A stretch of 64,000 nucleotides of DNA from JAHDHW01 sp965220465 (GTDB taxonomy: Bacteria > Bacteroidota > Bacteroidia > Chitinophagales > Saprospiraceae). Positions 63,959-64,000 of this stretch are shown one piece after another. Positions within the stretch are counted from its first letter, which is position 1. Every line of letters begins with the position of its first letter. The notes under the pieces were generated by a model. The model ran no database searches, had not been told where the DNA came from, and worked only from the letters and a program-made list of their open reading frames with translations. The translations under genes and the position numbers were made by a program. Location: NCBI GenBank assembly GCA_965220465.1, contig CBDCPZ010000017.1, forward strand, positions 155,776-219,775. Reading direction: 5' to 3'.

Positions 63959-64000
63959 CAGGGAAACCTTTGAATGATCCTTCAGAATTTTTGCTCAATA

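Noticed and set aside
1..64000. CRISPR arrays, tRNA or rRNA genes, prophage
   Set aside because: No regularly spaced short repeats, no tRNA cloverleaf-like segments with T-loop consensus outside genes, no rRNA motifs and no phage structural genes were seen by reading; a dedicated scan was not possible.

Overview
The window (about 37% GC by eye) comes from a Bacteroidota chromosome. The evidence is a type IX secretion system (T9SS) gene cluster (gldJ, a PorP/SprF protein, porU, porV), many secreted proteins with T9SS C-terminal sorting domains, Bacteroidota-type promoters (TTTG, about 17-18 bp, TAnnTTTG), weak Shine-Dalgarno sequences and a SprB-repeat adhesin. Gene content is compatible with a Saprospiria-like gliding or surface-active bacterium. 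That placement is inference; no rRNA or marker tree is available here.

Layout. 0-9.6 kb: murF and gldJ, then porP/sprF divergent from porU-porV, which is the T9SS/gliding locus. 9.5-11.3 kb: a T9SS cargo gene lying directly downstream of the RNase P RNA gene on the same strand. 11.7-18.5 kb: a very large NtrY-like sensor kinase, a PLP-dependent desulfhydrase/deaminase, a 773-bp gap that hides a 39-codon pinensin/lanthipeptide-type precursor peptide and a tiny hydrophobic ORF, then a hemolysin III-family membrane protein. 18.6-25.6 kb: a T9SS cargo gene, an MsbA-like ABC exporter and the fatty-acid/translation block fabH-efp-accB-accC. 26.0-27.1 kb: a complete DDE insertion sequence with 14-bp inverted repeats and a probable 9-bp target duplication. 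27.3-36.5 kb: a thioredoxin-SPOR fusion, hutI, a 1357-residue SprB-repeat/cohesin adhesin with a type B sorting domain, an NtrC-like response regulator without a DNA-binding domain, and a LOG-family enzyme. 36.5-51.7 kb: a frameshifted porin, a lipoprotein plus C_GCAxxG_C_C redox protein, a nucleoid-associated protein, an M15 peptidase, a kelch + T9SS-targeted thioredoxin pair, MscS, a PAS-LuxR regulator divergent from an FG-GAP protein, a bestrophin-like channel, a frameshifted PhoD-like phosphatase and a small eRF1-like protein. 51.8-64 kb: a choice-of-anchor B cargo protein, an Old Yellow Enzyme, a lipoprotein inorganic pyrophosphatase, a cargo protein with ten 56-residue tandem repeats, and a propeller-sensor adenylate cyclase whose catalytic domain is broken by three 1-bp deletions.

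How the parts fit. PorU and PorV form the sortase/shuttle step that would process the seven other type A sorting-domain proteins encoded here (9.6, 18.6, 43.3, 44.5, 47.2, 51.8 and 56.8 kb). The adhesin at 30 kb uses the type B signal. The window therefore encodes both export machinery and a good share of its cargo.

Quality caution. Five genes-worth of evidence point to single-base deletions in short homopolymers (37191, 50693, 63398, 63463 and 63599). All are minus-one events and three fall within 200 bp near the right end, so assembly error is at least as likely as real pseudogenes. No tRNA, rRNA, CRISPR array, prophage or complete biosynthetic cluster was seen.
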